Positions 46,848 to 59,248 of a stretch of 64,000 nt of DNA are shown one piece after another. The translations under genes and the position numbers were made by a program. Under the pieces are notes generated by a model. The model saw only the letters and a list, made by a program, of their open reading frames with translations, searched no databases and was not told the DNA's origin. Numbering within the stretch: position 1 is the stretch's first letter; every line of letters starts with the position of its first letter. Origin of the DNA: Polytrichum commune (Eukaryota > Streptophyta > Polytrichopsida > Polytrichales > Polytrichaceae); contig OX485807.1 in the NCBI GenBank assembly GCA_950295325.1, positions 52,440,796 to 52,504,795 on the forward strand, given 5' to 3'.

Positions 46848-48330
46848 TTGCGCCAAGCACAAAATATCCCAACGATAACCCCCACTACCTCCCTAAAATA
46901 CTTACATAAATTAATACTACAAGACATAACCGAACTCAAACACATAACACACCCCAATGGCATACAATTAATGACGAATGACGATTTCAAACATTATTAT
47001 ATCTCCCCCACTAAAACAATTAAAGCCGCCCTAGAACACGCACGAATGCTCTTCTGCGAACCAACATGCCATAATCAATGCCCAAACAATTGCTCAACAC
47101 ATGTCATACCAAATACCCTCAAGACCGCATATAAGATACAAAACCATCACATCCACATAAGAAATAGTAGACATAACCCACACCCTCCGCCACCTCCGCC
47201 ACCGGAATACCCAAAACCTCCCCCGCATATCCAAAGAAACCATATCCAATTTCCAATACAATCTATAATAAACGACCGTCTTCACACTTCCAAAGATAAT
47301 AAAAAAATTATGAAAAAATATACATCCTATCTATGCCAATGGCAACTTCCAAACGAAACAAATTACAACAAATGGCTCCCACAAAGAGACTTATTCCCAT
47401 GGAACAACCAAAACACCATAAACCATAACATACTACTCCTAACACGATACTACACCCAAAAACAACACAAACACTTCACCAACATCCTACAACTAAATTT
47501 TAACGAAGGACAATCAAGAGATACAAGATACATCCCCCCCCCCCCCTCCACACAGAACATGCCCCTATGTCATATCCACATTAACGAATGCAATCCCGAT
47601 AATGACATCACCTGCACACAACATACCATTCAAAGCCAACATGGCGTATCACATATTTACGACAATGATGGTCGCCACCTAGTTACCATCCCGGAACAAA
47701 GATTACAATGGCTATGGAAACAATACCAAGACGCACTAACCAAAGTACATAACTTAGAACCCCCCATACAAACATTTGAAAAAGAAGTGGCATGGTTGTA
47801 CCAAAGGTACAAATATAGAATACCCAAAAACGACCCCCTCGAACTCGCACAATACACCCTCCCAAATACCATCATTGAAAACATCATCAACTCCTTCCAC
47901 ATCACCCACTCCTACTTCTCGTCACCTGTAACATGCCCTACCACGCTAAGATAATTTTCCTCCCTTTTTTCCCGAGACAAAGTATTTGGATCAATAGGAA
48001 CAACATTCCAACATAAATGGATAGGGAACGGGTATGCCCATCCACGTACAGAAACGGACACACAACAAGCCCTACATTGGGCAAGACTTGCAGCCCAAAA
48101 TAACCCAAATACAATTACAATACTGGTAACAACCGACCCAAATTGGTACCACAACCTTCAACCGCATGTAGGCCCTTTTCCAGATTCACACGTCATCACA
48201 CACTTTAAAGCGGACACCATTATATACGATGAACCCACAATCCCACCAGAACTACGAATTGAACCACGCACAAAAAACGTGACATCCGCAAACTATGTAT
48301 ACATCACAAAACCACGTCACTTGGCCCGAT
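46848..48330 (+). pseudogene. LINE middle region, domain unknown
   Basis: An open stretch of 368 codons (46848-47951) with a Cys cluster (FCEPTCHNQCPNNCSTH) and a Pro run, then KVFGSIGTTFQHKWIGNGYA further on. I recognise no family. Its place between reverse transcriptase and RNase H suggests a connection region. Confidence 0.6.
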
Positions 48331-48346
48331 AAACTACGCACACCGA

Positions 48347-49639
48347 ATGGACATTATTGGCAACACCTTACAAATATCCATTATTTTTAACACAACGGCG
48401 CCACCCACACCAATGAACACCCTAGTAAACCGTAGCAAGAAATGGTCCCAACTCATATACCCTCCCCCACCTACGACTCAAGTTACTAACGTCCCCATCA
48501 TCATAAACCAAGAAATATGCCTTCCCCTCAAATATCAACCACAGTTATGCTATTACACAGACGAATCCTTCATCCCACCCAAAGAAACAACCCATGGACA
48601 TTGGAAACGAGAAAAAACAGGATATGGCATATATAACCCTTTCAAAAATCTCCAAATCGTAGAAAGACTACCCGGACTCCAAAATATACTAAGAGCCGAA
48701 CTAATGGCTATACACCATACCCTCCGCCTCCTCACTACCACATATCGAAATGAACCGGCACACATCTTCACAGATTGTCTTAATGTACTATACCTACTAA
48801 ACACGCAAACAAAACACCCAACTCTACATAATAGCCACCCGGACAAAAAGATACTCGAATCTATAATTGAGATGTTGCAATCCCGCTCACAAACCACCAC
48901 ACTCCATAAAGTCAAAGCTCACACAAACATTAGTGGTAACGAACAAGCGGACAAATTAGACAAAATGGGTTGTGAACTCGAACATAGAGATGCCACAACC
49001 ACATACGAACATGCACACCCCACGCCATACTACCTACAGAAAAATTGGTGGCACTCAATGCAAGAAACACCAGATAAAGGCCCCATCCGACACCTTGGTA
49101 AATACATTGCTAAACATGACAAAAAACATAACCTATCCATTATAGCAACCCAGACACATCAACTACACAAGTGGCTCGACAACAAAGATATTGACAAAAC
49201 ACTATCAAACGATTTCTGGAACAACCCGCTTATCACTGATAAACAAAAAACATGCCTAGTAAAATTCAGAACCGGACAATACATGGGACATGCTAGAAAA
49301 CAACTCTTCTTCGGAAGAAATGCATACCCCTCACACACATGCCCCATATGCAACGCCCAAGAAGCAGACACATGGTTACATGTACTCCTCAAATGCAAAC
49401 AACAACACATACATGCACTAATAACAAAAAGACATAACAAAACCGTATGGGAAATACGCAAACTTCTCATCTCAAACAAAATAACAAGGTATTACATACT
49501 TATGAATGAATATAACAAGGTACATATAATGAGCTCCCCCAAGAAAACACAGTACCATCATGGTTACTTCCATGCACATGTAACACCCAAAGATGTCACT
49601 GCAACGCTAGGCTCAAACGTGACATATTATGTATACTAG
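48347..49639 (+). pseudogene. LINE RNase H and CCHC-like region
   Basis: 430 open codons. The RNase H active-site blocks are YYTDESF (Asp), ILRAELMAIHHTL (Glu), HIFTDCLNVLYLL (Asp) and HTNISGNEQADKLDKMG (His and last Asp), so all four acidic positions are present. CPICNAQEADTWLHVLLKC follows, a C-x2-C-x8-H-x5-C knuckle like those after RNase H in other LINEs. The open frame contrasts with the broken reverse transcriptase. Confidence 0.9.
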
Positions 49640-50061
49640 GACATCCATATAAATCCCCACCACCAGACGCACCCACACCGGAACTTACAGTCCAATTCAT
49701 AGAATTCACATACTGTAACGATAGGTTCTCCACAGAATCACTAGAAAGAAAAATCAATAAATATCAACCACTCATCAACAATATCAAAGACAAAGGATGG
49801 AACGTAGCCCCGCTTATAGTACTAGCATCAGGTGCCAGAGCCACAACATATATCCCTTCAATGGCAGAATTGGAGACAAAACTTAAACTCCCTAAATCAC
49901 AAATCCCGAACACATTTAGACAAATTAACATAATCGCCACACAATATGCACACTCAATACTAATCCATAAAAGGAGAATAGAAAATAACCAACCCATCAT
50001 CGACCTTCAACATAATATATACATCCCACACCCAACACACTCACCCCCCCCCCTCCCCTAG
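49560..50061 (+). pseudogene. LINE C-terminal PD-(D/E)XK-like endonuclease
   Basis: In a frame shifted from the RNase H frame: a Cys-rich start (CTCNTQRCHC), then LTVQFIEFTYCNDRF, LERKINKYQPLINNIKDKGW and PLIVLASGARATTYIPS. The pattern acidic residue, strand, Glu-x-Thr/Phe, then Lys-x-x-K-Y and a later strand resembles restriction-like endonucleases of R2-type LINEs. Homology is inferred from reading only. Confidence 0.5.
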
Positions 50062-50300
50062 TTCATGATTACCGGCTAAACCGGTAAACAACTACTAGTT
50101 ACTCAAATAGTGTCTACTCCCTGCAAAGGGTGAAGTAGTATTACATCCAAAGCCATTACCCTGGGGTATGGCCAAGGATGTCCTACGAACAGACACTCTA
50201 TTCACTCCGGCCTTCCATGAGAGACCGGAGTTCTTCTTCTTCTTGTCATTCCCTTTCCATATTTGTGACAATGATTTCGTATCATACCAGAACATTCCTT

Positions 50301-51267
50301 GCGGTGCATTAGGTCACTCTCATAGTGAATTCTTGGGAAACAATACCCTCTCCACATGCTCTAGGGCATCCCATCTCTAAGTGAATTTGAGATGGTAGGG
50401 ATGGACGTTAAGGTTCATTCATTTTTAATTTCATAGTTATTCATTCAAACGAATAGGTTGGGTACAAATGTGCAGCATGATATTTATAAAACTAAGGACT
50501 GGTTTGGAGAATCATTGTGTGCTGTAACTACGCTAAAGAATGGATACAATTCCTCGTAAACCTCAAGAATGTTATGACACTCCGATTCGCAAGAGAATGC
50601 AAGGAATTGGTATTTTGGTAATTCCATACTTTTGGATAGTCGGGAATTATGCATGCCTTGTGTGATAACAAACAAAACATAGTGTAAACACACAACTACA
50701 TCATCATAAATGTATGATAAAACATCAATAGAAGTCACACATGAGGCACAAAAACAAAGTTGTGAGAAGAAGTCACCGTATCGAGGGGCTTTGGAAGATG
50801 ATGTCAAACAATGGTTTTCCCAGGAATTGGCCACAATGCCCAAAACCACCTAAGTTCTAGTTAAGGTGGACGGATCTCTAACATCAATAATTTTGGTTTC
50901 AAGAGCATCTAATTAGCAATGTGTATGTTTGACAAACTTCATTTGACAGTCAACTTCACATCCAAAGTGTCACGTGACGTTTTCATAACCAAAAATTAAT
51001 GTCAATTAACATCTACATTTACTCTAAAATGCCATCTCAAAGTCACATGCCTAGTAGTATGTGTCATTTCAATTTCTAGGATGTCAATTTTTTTCCACTA
51101 ATCACTCTACATGTCAAATTTTAAATTGTGTGTGTTAGTTCACATATTTTTATTCTTGTTTTTGCATGTCAAACGTCAAAACTTATAAGAAAATTTATTA
51201 AGAAAACTAATTGATAGTTAGTTCCTAATCATAGACTAATATAGCTAATGTCCTATAAGTAAGTGGG

Positions 51268-51298
<31 letters not shown>

Positions 51299-51879
51299 GC
51301 AAGTTGCCACATGGCACATAGGTAAGTGCTCATCCTTAACCCCTAAACACTCAAGCCTTCACATTCCATTTTCAGGCATTTCCAGCATCAATTTTATGTT
51401 ATGTAGAGAATAAGACTTTGTTTTCTTGAAATCGAACTGTACGGATGTGAACTAGACTACCATATATTCTTGCTAGGAAAATTTGTAATCAATAAAGCCA
51501 CATTTGCTAGGTCAATTAATTAGCATATGAGCATGGCCTTCATCCGAGGAGCAGCTAGAGAAAATTATGAATTTTTTCATTTCATGACCATTTCGGTCAT
51601 GCCTGCAAATTTTGGAAAGTTGGAAACTATGCCATAATATGTTATGTGGATGACAAATGAGCTGCTCCCAAGTATTTGGGGTTATCTTTAGCAAATTTAG
51701 ATGAAGTCATTCACCCTCAAAGTTGAAGGGGCTACATGAGGTCATTTGGGGAGATTTTCCTTTTTTCATGGAGCAAGCAACATGTGCACTCATTTTATTC
51801 AAATCCATCCACTCAAGTCATGCACAACTATCACCTTGTCCTAAGGCGATAAAAAAACCCCATCCAAAATGGGTATCAC
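50301..51879. other. Intergenic DNA, no gene seen
   Basis: AT-rich. Contains a GATA microsatellite (about 51269-51297, eight units). The short minus-strand frame at 50484-50849 has no motif. Confidence 0.5.
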
Positions 51880-53120
51880 ATGTGAAAGATGTTGGCTCTT
51901 AAATTTGGACAACACATGGAACTGCCCAAGTCAGTGAGGCGCTGTGAACGGGCCATGTGTGGTCATGGGCAGGGCCAATTTGCACCGTCAATCCATCCAC
52001 GCCCATCCAACGGCCTCACTGAGCCAAGGTGGCACTGCTTGGCTGCCAACAAAACTTGCCGCAATGTGGATGGGGCCGGCGCGAAGCTTGCGAGCTCTAG
52101 CATGCTACTTTCTATTTGTACTCCAAAAATGAAGAGTGTCGCTCGGTGCAGGAGGAGTTTGTTGAGTTGGGATGGGTTGCAGGGTAAGTTGCAGGAGGTG
52201 ATGAATTTGATCCTCCCAAGGGAAGTATTTTGGGTTGAAGGATGACGAGGAGGACTCTGTGTACTACAAGCAAGAGAGGGTTTACAACTTTTGAGGATAA
52301 AGTTAAGTGGGCATTTACGCAGTTCTAGTAGATCCTCTTACTAGCAAGGTGTTGGTGGTCGAATTTCTTTAGTGGTCGTGATGAATCTCAGAGTGGTGTG
52401 CAGGGTGACGTAATCTCCAAAGAAATCAACTCAAAGAATCAAAAGCAAATGTAGCACGACAAAAGGAAGCCACAAGGGTTGAGAAAGAGGAGAGGCCGAA
52501 GCGGAAAGAGATCGAACGAGACGACGAATGCAGGGCGAAGGAGATCCGCACGGCTAAACTTGTTGAGGCGCGTGCGCAAAAGATGGCCCAACGCGAGGAC
52601 GCGAGGGCAGTCAAGGAGGCCCGCTCAGCAAAGACAACGCATGCGAGGGCGCTAAAGGCTGCCAAAAAGGAGTAGTCGAAGCGGCAGAGGGCGGAGCGTG
52701 CAATCCACATAGCTGAGGCGCGCATGCGGAGGGAAGGCGAGAAGGCAAGGAGGGCCGCAGAGGCGCTCACAAGGGCGACGGAGACGGCACAGGGGCGGCA
52801 AGCCCGAGCCCGACATGCAGGGCCAAGGAATTCCTCGCAGGCAGGACCTTTCCCAACGGAGTTCTCCGCCTTCGACCTCACCACCCCCCCCCCCGGCTCC
52901 AACCATTGGCATAGCCTGCAGCAACCCATCTCCCATTCGGAGGATTTGTCACCCATGCGACATCTACACTGCTCTTCCCACCAAAGCCCCCCCCCCTCAC
53001 CACGGCAAGCAACCAATTCGACCATTGCCAACCATGTCACAACATCAGCCCATGGCAGATGAAGGAGGGCACCATTTGAGTGTGCAGGACTTAGGAGAAC
53101 CGGATAAGGGGCGTTACCCA
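51880..53120 (+). pseudogene. Unrecognised coding-like region, charged coiled-coil composition, broken
   Basis: GC-rich compared with its surroundings. A plus-strand frame from about 52430 to 53062 is rich in Ala, Arg, Glu and Lys and helical in character, followed by a Pro/Ser/His-rich stretch. Coding-like DNA also precedes it from about 51940. Several breaks are present. It could be the first open reading frame of a mobile element or a degraded host gene; nothing identifies it. Confidence 0.35.
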
Positions 53121-54925
53121 TGAGCGTTCACTTCAAATCTTGAATTTAGTGCGAATCGGTCAATGGGTTTTTTGATAATGCTTGCATATACCAGCTGTTG
53201 ACAACTATAATGTCAGTGACGGGCTACTAGTGATCCCTAAGATGTTTCTAGGAAGATATGGTAACGGTTTAGTAGTTGCTTTTGTTGACAGTTTTGGCAA
53301 CATTGCCGGCCAGAAATTAGTATTGGCTTGATCGGCCTATGTATTGGTTGTGTGTTCAAGAGAAAATATTGCTTCAAAAATTCGTAGACATGTACATATT
53401 GCTCCAAAATAAAAACAAAAATTTGCATTCTTCATAATTTTTATTTCCCCTCGTGGGAAGAATCACCCTTTAGCATTACTCCCCCCAGTTCACTGCAAAT
53501 TCTCTTATATGGTCGATTTTAGGTGCCTCGACCTTAGATGCCAATGGACTCCTCATGTGCCCCATTTGGGCAAGTATTGATGAAGTTATGCATGTTCAAA
53601 CCTTGGCAATCTCGGGAGCCACTCCCAGGCCATTGTTGTGCTAGGGCACTGTCCTGGGACAGCGCCCCACTCAAATTGCCATATCTCCTAGCTCACACCT
53701 CGGATTGAGGTGCCCTTGAGCATTCTAGAATCCGCACACCATATGCTACGCATAGCTCATGGTCTTACCCTTGTGCCTCCTTGTCTCTATGGGTGGGAGG
53801 CGTTCTCAAAACCCCGGGCCCTCACCCACACTAGGATCACTTGGGCCCTCTCACCAATGGCGCCACAAGTCCCGGGTGTCACTCCGGGGTCCCCCTTGTG
53901 CCCATGATGTTTCGGGCACTCCTCATGGAGAGGTGCGTGACAGACTATTTCTCACAATCATTTCGTTGTACTTTTTGCTGTTATTTAAAATTCTATTAAC
54001 CATATTCTCTTGAACGTCAAGGGGTAGAGTTAAAAACAATTCTTTGAACTATCTAGAAATATTGATTCTATTTGGGGTTGTGTAAAGACCATTATCCCAA
54101 TAACCGGATCAAAAGAGTTGGTGTAAAATAACAAACAAATAACCATTTGAGTACAAGACCTCTTCAAGGGTCCTTGTAACTTGCCAACACCATGTCATTA
54201 TTTCATAAAAAAAATAAACTAGAACAATAGGGACATTGAGTTATGTCTATTATTTTAAGTAAACTAGGTATCTTTGTATGAATATTCTTATGAAACTCCC
54301 TATGATTATTAGATTACATTCTAATTTGGTCCTACGAATTTCTATTAGATTCCTCTCTACACTCCTCAGCTTCACCTTACTGAATTTGTTTGCAATTGGG
54401 AGCTTGTTTCCTTGGTATCGGTCTCTCTTTGATCTTTTAGACATATCATATATGTAATGTTCTGGCCCAATTAGTTCATCTATGAAGATGGTTAGAAGTT
54501 CATAAATTCTAGTGTCAATTCTTACAATGGGTTCGGGTACTAGATGAATCCTATAAGGTCTAGGAGGAAGAGTAGGGTTGGGGATAGGTATGTGTAATTA
54601 GTGTTGGGATTGACTTCCACAACTTTTATATCTATTTCTACGTCCTCTAAACCTCCTACTATTTTGTGCATTCATTGTAACAAATTTTGACACTAACCTT
54701 TTTTTTTATTAAGTCGTTTCCAATTTAACCTTAAAGGACGACCACAACCATCTCTGACAGTGGCGCCAAATTATAGTTAGCTTCTTGTTATCACTTGAAT
54801 ACTCAAACAAAAACAACCTTGGAAACTAGATAATAAGGAAGATTGAGCTAGTGTCTATAAAGGTTAATGTCACGTTGAACTAAAGATTTAATAGCATTCT
54901 AGGTCTTTGACTCCCTCATTCCTTC
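53121..54925. other. Intergenic DNA, no gene seen
   Basis: A moderately GC-rich patch near 53620-53920 has an open frame with no motif. The rest is AT-rich and featureless. Confidence 0.45.
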
Positions 54926-57900
54926 TTCATTAAGCTTAATTCACATTTTTTTATGATTCATTGTGCTACTTCCATCGTGTGTGATTCCGTCCTACATGTG
55001 TGTGGACTTTTATCATTCTAATTTCATCTTGTAAATTAGTTGTGAAGCTCAAAAGCTTGGCAAATTATCAATGACTAATAATCAAGACAAAGTCCAAGGT
55101 AATGTCTTTTGAGTATTGCATCGTCTTTAAGTGTCATATTTTATGCTTTGCAATAATCTCAAATTTAATTCCTCTTAATTTAATTTGCAATCATTCGGTC
55201 ATTCTTCCAAGACTGTATTCACCATCTTCATCTTCAGTTTATTTGGTAACTTCTCACAACAATTATCCACAAGATTATGTAAAATAATGCATCAACAACT
55301 AGGCTACATCCATTAACTACATCCTTAGTCCAATTTAGTCTCAAATTGAATTGCCTTTGGTAAAGTCTTGCTCCAATCAAATAATATCTCTTTCTCGAGG
55401 TGGTATTGTCTTTTGCAGCTTATAGCCTGCTACTAAGCATGTCCATCGCCTACATTCATGATACCATTAGCCTTGTACTGGGTAAAGTCAAGTTACTACT
55501 CCTAGGCTATATTCTCTCAGAGTTGCCTCTTTGCATTCTTTCTCATGGTGGAGACATTTGTTAAGCCTACGTGTCCAAATAAAATAAACATGCTCAAAAT
55601 AAAACACTACTTTTAGTTCCATTTTAGAATGACAAAGACCCTTTCAATGGTAAGTCACAAAAGTTATAATCTCAATGTTAATGAGGGTTTTGTAATGTCG
55701 TTAACTTTCCAAGTAAACTTTATGCCTCATTGATGGCTTCACTTCGAAAATGTAATCTCAATAAATTGCTTATTTACTCAACATAATTGAATACATATAT
55801 TGGATTCTGGACCTTGAATATGAAGTGCACTTAATATTGGGCTACATGAACAAGTGGTCTTTAAGAATGCAAGGGCAATTATATTTTTCGAAGTCGGGCA
55901 GAGTGGACAACAATTTTCGGTCGGGATTTGAAAATTTTGGATTTGTTTTGTGAGGGCTGCCTAGAGGTGCCGGATCACGGGCCCCAACCCCTATCCACTT
56001 CCTTTTGAAAATTCGTAGGGGAGGTATATTGTCCGCCCTCGACCATAATCATCTAATCATCAGACGCCAAAATATTGTCTCCAACTTCCCAACTTCCAAA
56101 GTATGCTCTTGAAAGTGATGACCTTGAACTTTTCATTTGTCGGCAATATCGAGGTTGAATCTTTTTGGAGTCTGTTGGTGAGGAATAGAATTCCCGATAC
56201 TTCTAATATGCTTCGATATTTAGTTTGAATCTTGGTTTCAGAACGCTTGCAATCCAGTGTACTAAAGTGAAATAGGTACAAATAGCATAACATAACCAGA
56301 CTATGAATGACGAAGAACTATAATTGCCTAGTCTTTGAGGGGAGAGCAATCTGTTGATTTATGACAAGTTGTTATTAACATAAGCTTCTACAGTGGATTG
56401 GATCACTAGCAAGCCCCAAAAACTTCGCTGAAGAATGTTATGAATGTAGTTATGCAACTCCAACATCAACATCCTCATGAGAATCGTACATCCAAACATC
56501 ATTCATTATCTAACATACCTCATTCTAAACAAAAGGAAGCTAGACAATAAACAAACACTAGTACCTCCTCCTCTCCCCCCCCCCCCCCCCCAAGCAAGAA
56601 ACAATACTTGACCTCTCAAACCCAACTGTGTATGTCTTGTCTTGCTCCTCTTCCTCAAGAGGTCCACCTCCCGAAAGGAAAGAAAAATACGCCAGGACTA
56701 TCATGGGAACCCATGATCGCCTAAGGTTAACGGGCTTGCACTCACGCTAGTCTATAAGATCGGCGTTCTTTTTCCTCTTTCTAGTTATGCAATTTCCTAG
56801 CTTTGGTGGACTTAGTCAACCATGGATTGTTTGGAGAACATTGTTTGACAAATTGACATGATACCCAAAATGTGGCAACATTAATAAAAAAGAAGTGACC
56901 TAGCCAAACAACATGCTTCAAACAACTGCTTTGTTAAATTCACATGTCAAATATGGACTCCTCATAGATATGTTGCACCAGTTTTACAAGCATATTTATT
57001 GAACACCACATTTTTCATTGGCTATGGCATTAAGTTTCTACTAGTGCATGCATGGACTACTACTCCCCTATGTCATGGCCTCCCTTCTATAATTTCTCTA
57101 GCTAGTTGTTGGTAGCTTCTTGGAAATGAGTTACGAGAAGTTACACCTTATGATTAGAGTACCACCTTCAATCTAAGGTGGTACCCACACGACCGGCAGG
57201 CAGCCGGAACCGGTGGCCGTCATTGGCTGAGGGGCCCCCTGGCTTACCACACAAGCGGCATTTTATGAGGCGGGAAGTCTACGTGGCGTGGAAGAATTCT
57301 CCCTTGTACTACCAGGGGAAGGAGGTTGGAAGTCCTTGTAATCTGGGCAATCAGAGGCCCGGGCCCACCCTACATGTCTTCTCCCTCCCTCGCGCAGAGA
57401 ATCGCCTCGCTCCCTGCGCCGAAAACGAAGATGCCGAGAAGTTACTGTTCGGTGCTCACAATGCCGGCAGCCTGGTGCCTGCAGGGACGGCCTGATGACG
57501 TGGCTACAGTTGCCCGTAGGTTACCCTATCCTGCATGTGGGAATTGCATGCCGGCCGTGTGGCTACCCCCTAACATTTACAACCTATTCACAAAAAAAAA
57601 TGACAATCAACTTCAACTTTAGCATATGCCAACTCTTAAAATAATAGTATAGTGATAACCGCCATAGATTGTCACTTTGGTCACATGTCCATGTCTCTAG
57701 GCAATGACCAACTAATTACCAACTAGAATAAGAGCATGTCAACATTGAAAACAATGTGGGATTTTGAGGCACAAATGGGCCTAAACTAGGGGATGGTTTT
57801 AGCTTTGTGCCCACTTCTCCTATAATATCAACTTTTAAATGCCTAGATGAGTAGACGAAAACCAAAAATGTATCATAACATGTATGTTAAAGGTTTGATT

Positions 57901-59248
57901 TTGATCTTGGCTTCCAAATGGAATGTGTAGTGCTTGAATATTAGGTCACATCTCTATGATTGGAATCAAAATTATATTGATTATTCTAGAAGTATGTTTC
58001 CTGAATATGATAATATTTTCCTATGAAGTCAATTCCACTTGAGTTTTTTTATTGATACAAGTGCAAGGTCTATGACGATATGAAAAATAAAGTCAAGTGA
58101 ATCTCATCTAAGATATTTAGATCCTTCAAAACTTCCTCATGTAGTAAGTTCTCCAACAAAGGATTTTTTGGTGGACATAAAACCATTTGATTATTGTTTT
58201 TGGAAAACATGCATATGCCACTTGATCATGAGACACATACCATTTGAAAGAAATGTTTTATTATGCATCCACTAATATATGGAGTGACCTTTCCTAAAGC
58301 TTCCTTGTAACAATAAAGTGTGTTCAAAGATATTCATCAACCACTATATGGCTTTGTAGGCACAAACAATTCAAACAATATGATTTGTGATACCAAATCG
58401 AAGTCATAATCATTCCCTTCAAAATTGTTTGAGTTCATATAAATATCTTTTATCTTACTAACTGATAATAGGACCTCCCAATTGTGTTGATTGTTGACCC
58501 TAAGGTAGATGGCACTAAAACCTTCACTTTAAGCATTGAGCATTCATACCATTAATGGGTTAATTGACTAAAAAACAACACCCATAAGTAGTTGACATGG
58601 GATTCCACGCTTCAATGTTTGTCTTATTTGAAGTCCTTATGCATAAGTTATAAGGGTTCAAAATTTTTATTGGTATATGACCCAAAACCAACACTTGAGC
58701 TTGATGCTAAAGTGCATTCTCATAATTATTTATGAAATTTTCATGGTGCAAATTCTAGGGTGTTGGTTTTAGCACCATCACCTTGAGGCAAGCATGTCAT
58801 AGCTTCACGGGTATCACCTTTGGAGATTCATATTATTTCAATGTAGGCTCCCAATTTCTCTCTGATTGAACTTGGTTTCTTCATCCGCATTCGCGGATCG
58901 ACTAAAATGTAGGTCTCACGAGTTGGAGTTGTAGTTCATAGCAAACATGAAAATAAATCCATTCAAGACCCATGTACGGCCTTATAGCCTTTGTGACCAA
59001 GTTGGTTCATTATGGTTAACTTGCATAGTTGAAATTTCAATTTAATGCTATCTCCTTTACACTCTGGACGCATGAGGAATTTTTTTGACACATGTCCTAC
59101 ATCCTATAATTTTAATAATATAGTTATGAGGTCTTCTATTACATACTACCATGTGATTTGACATGAGCATGCTTATGTCAATTTGGTCATTTTAATAGCG
59201 ATTTTCCATGCATCAAGGATAAGAACTCTATATCAACCTATAAGGACA
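54926..59248. repeat. Long dispersed repeat, copy B
   Basis: Same orientation as copy A (27278-32178), about 22.7 kb apart. It lacks the hAT element and hAT MITE of A but carries a 394-bp Harbinger-type MITE (57177-57570). Between about 58682 and 58977 its sequence differs from A, where A has the second arm of a foldback. Its right edge cuts into the HMA-domain gene. Confidence 0.85.
57177..57570. mobile_element. 394-bp GC-rich PIF/Harbinger-type MITE
   Basis: Ends GGTGGTACCCACACGACCGG and, inverted, GGGGGTAGCCACACGGCCGG (21 of 25 equal over the full end). TAA flanks both sides (57174-57176 and 57571-57573), the TWA duplication expected for Harbinger. Copy A shows the uninterrupted site (CTCTAACATTT). 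It is GC-rich in an AT-rich setting. Confidence 0.88.

Larger units (their letters stand above)
44760..50300 (+). mobile_element. LINE retrotransposon with RNase H and probable restriction-like endonuclease, 5'-truncated and broken
   Basis: An A/C-rich sense strand encodes, in order, a reverse transcriptase (about 44890-46700), a region without a known domain (46848-48330), RNase H and a zinc-knuckle-like motif (48347-49500) and a C-terminal PD-(D/E)XK-like domain (about 49560-50061). The 5' edge is taken where coding similarity begins; no upstream endonuclease is visible. At least eight in-frame stops and three or more frameshifts make it inactive. Gene order and the RNase H recall Dualen/RandI-like or early-branching LINEs known from green algae; this placement is inference. 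The 3' boundary is approximate and no poly(A) tail was located. Confidence 0.85.

Noticed and set aside
52426-53121. 231-codon minus-strand frame
   Set aside because: Antisense to a charged helical plus-strand frame; Ala/Ser/Leu-rich translation without a motif.
27278-59248. Copies A and B as the two long terminal repeats of one retroelement
   Set aside because: No TG..CA ends, primer site or retroelement genes belonging to such an element between them; the interval holds unrelated genes and a LINE, and a third copy exists alone at the window end.
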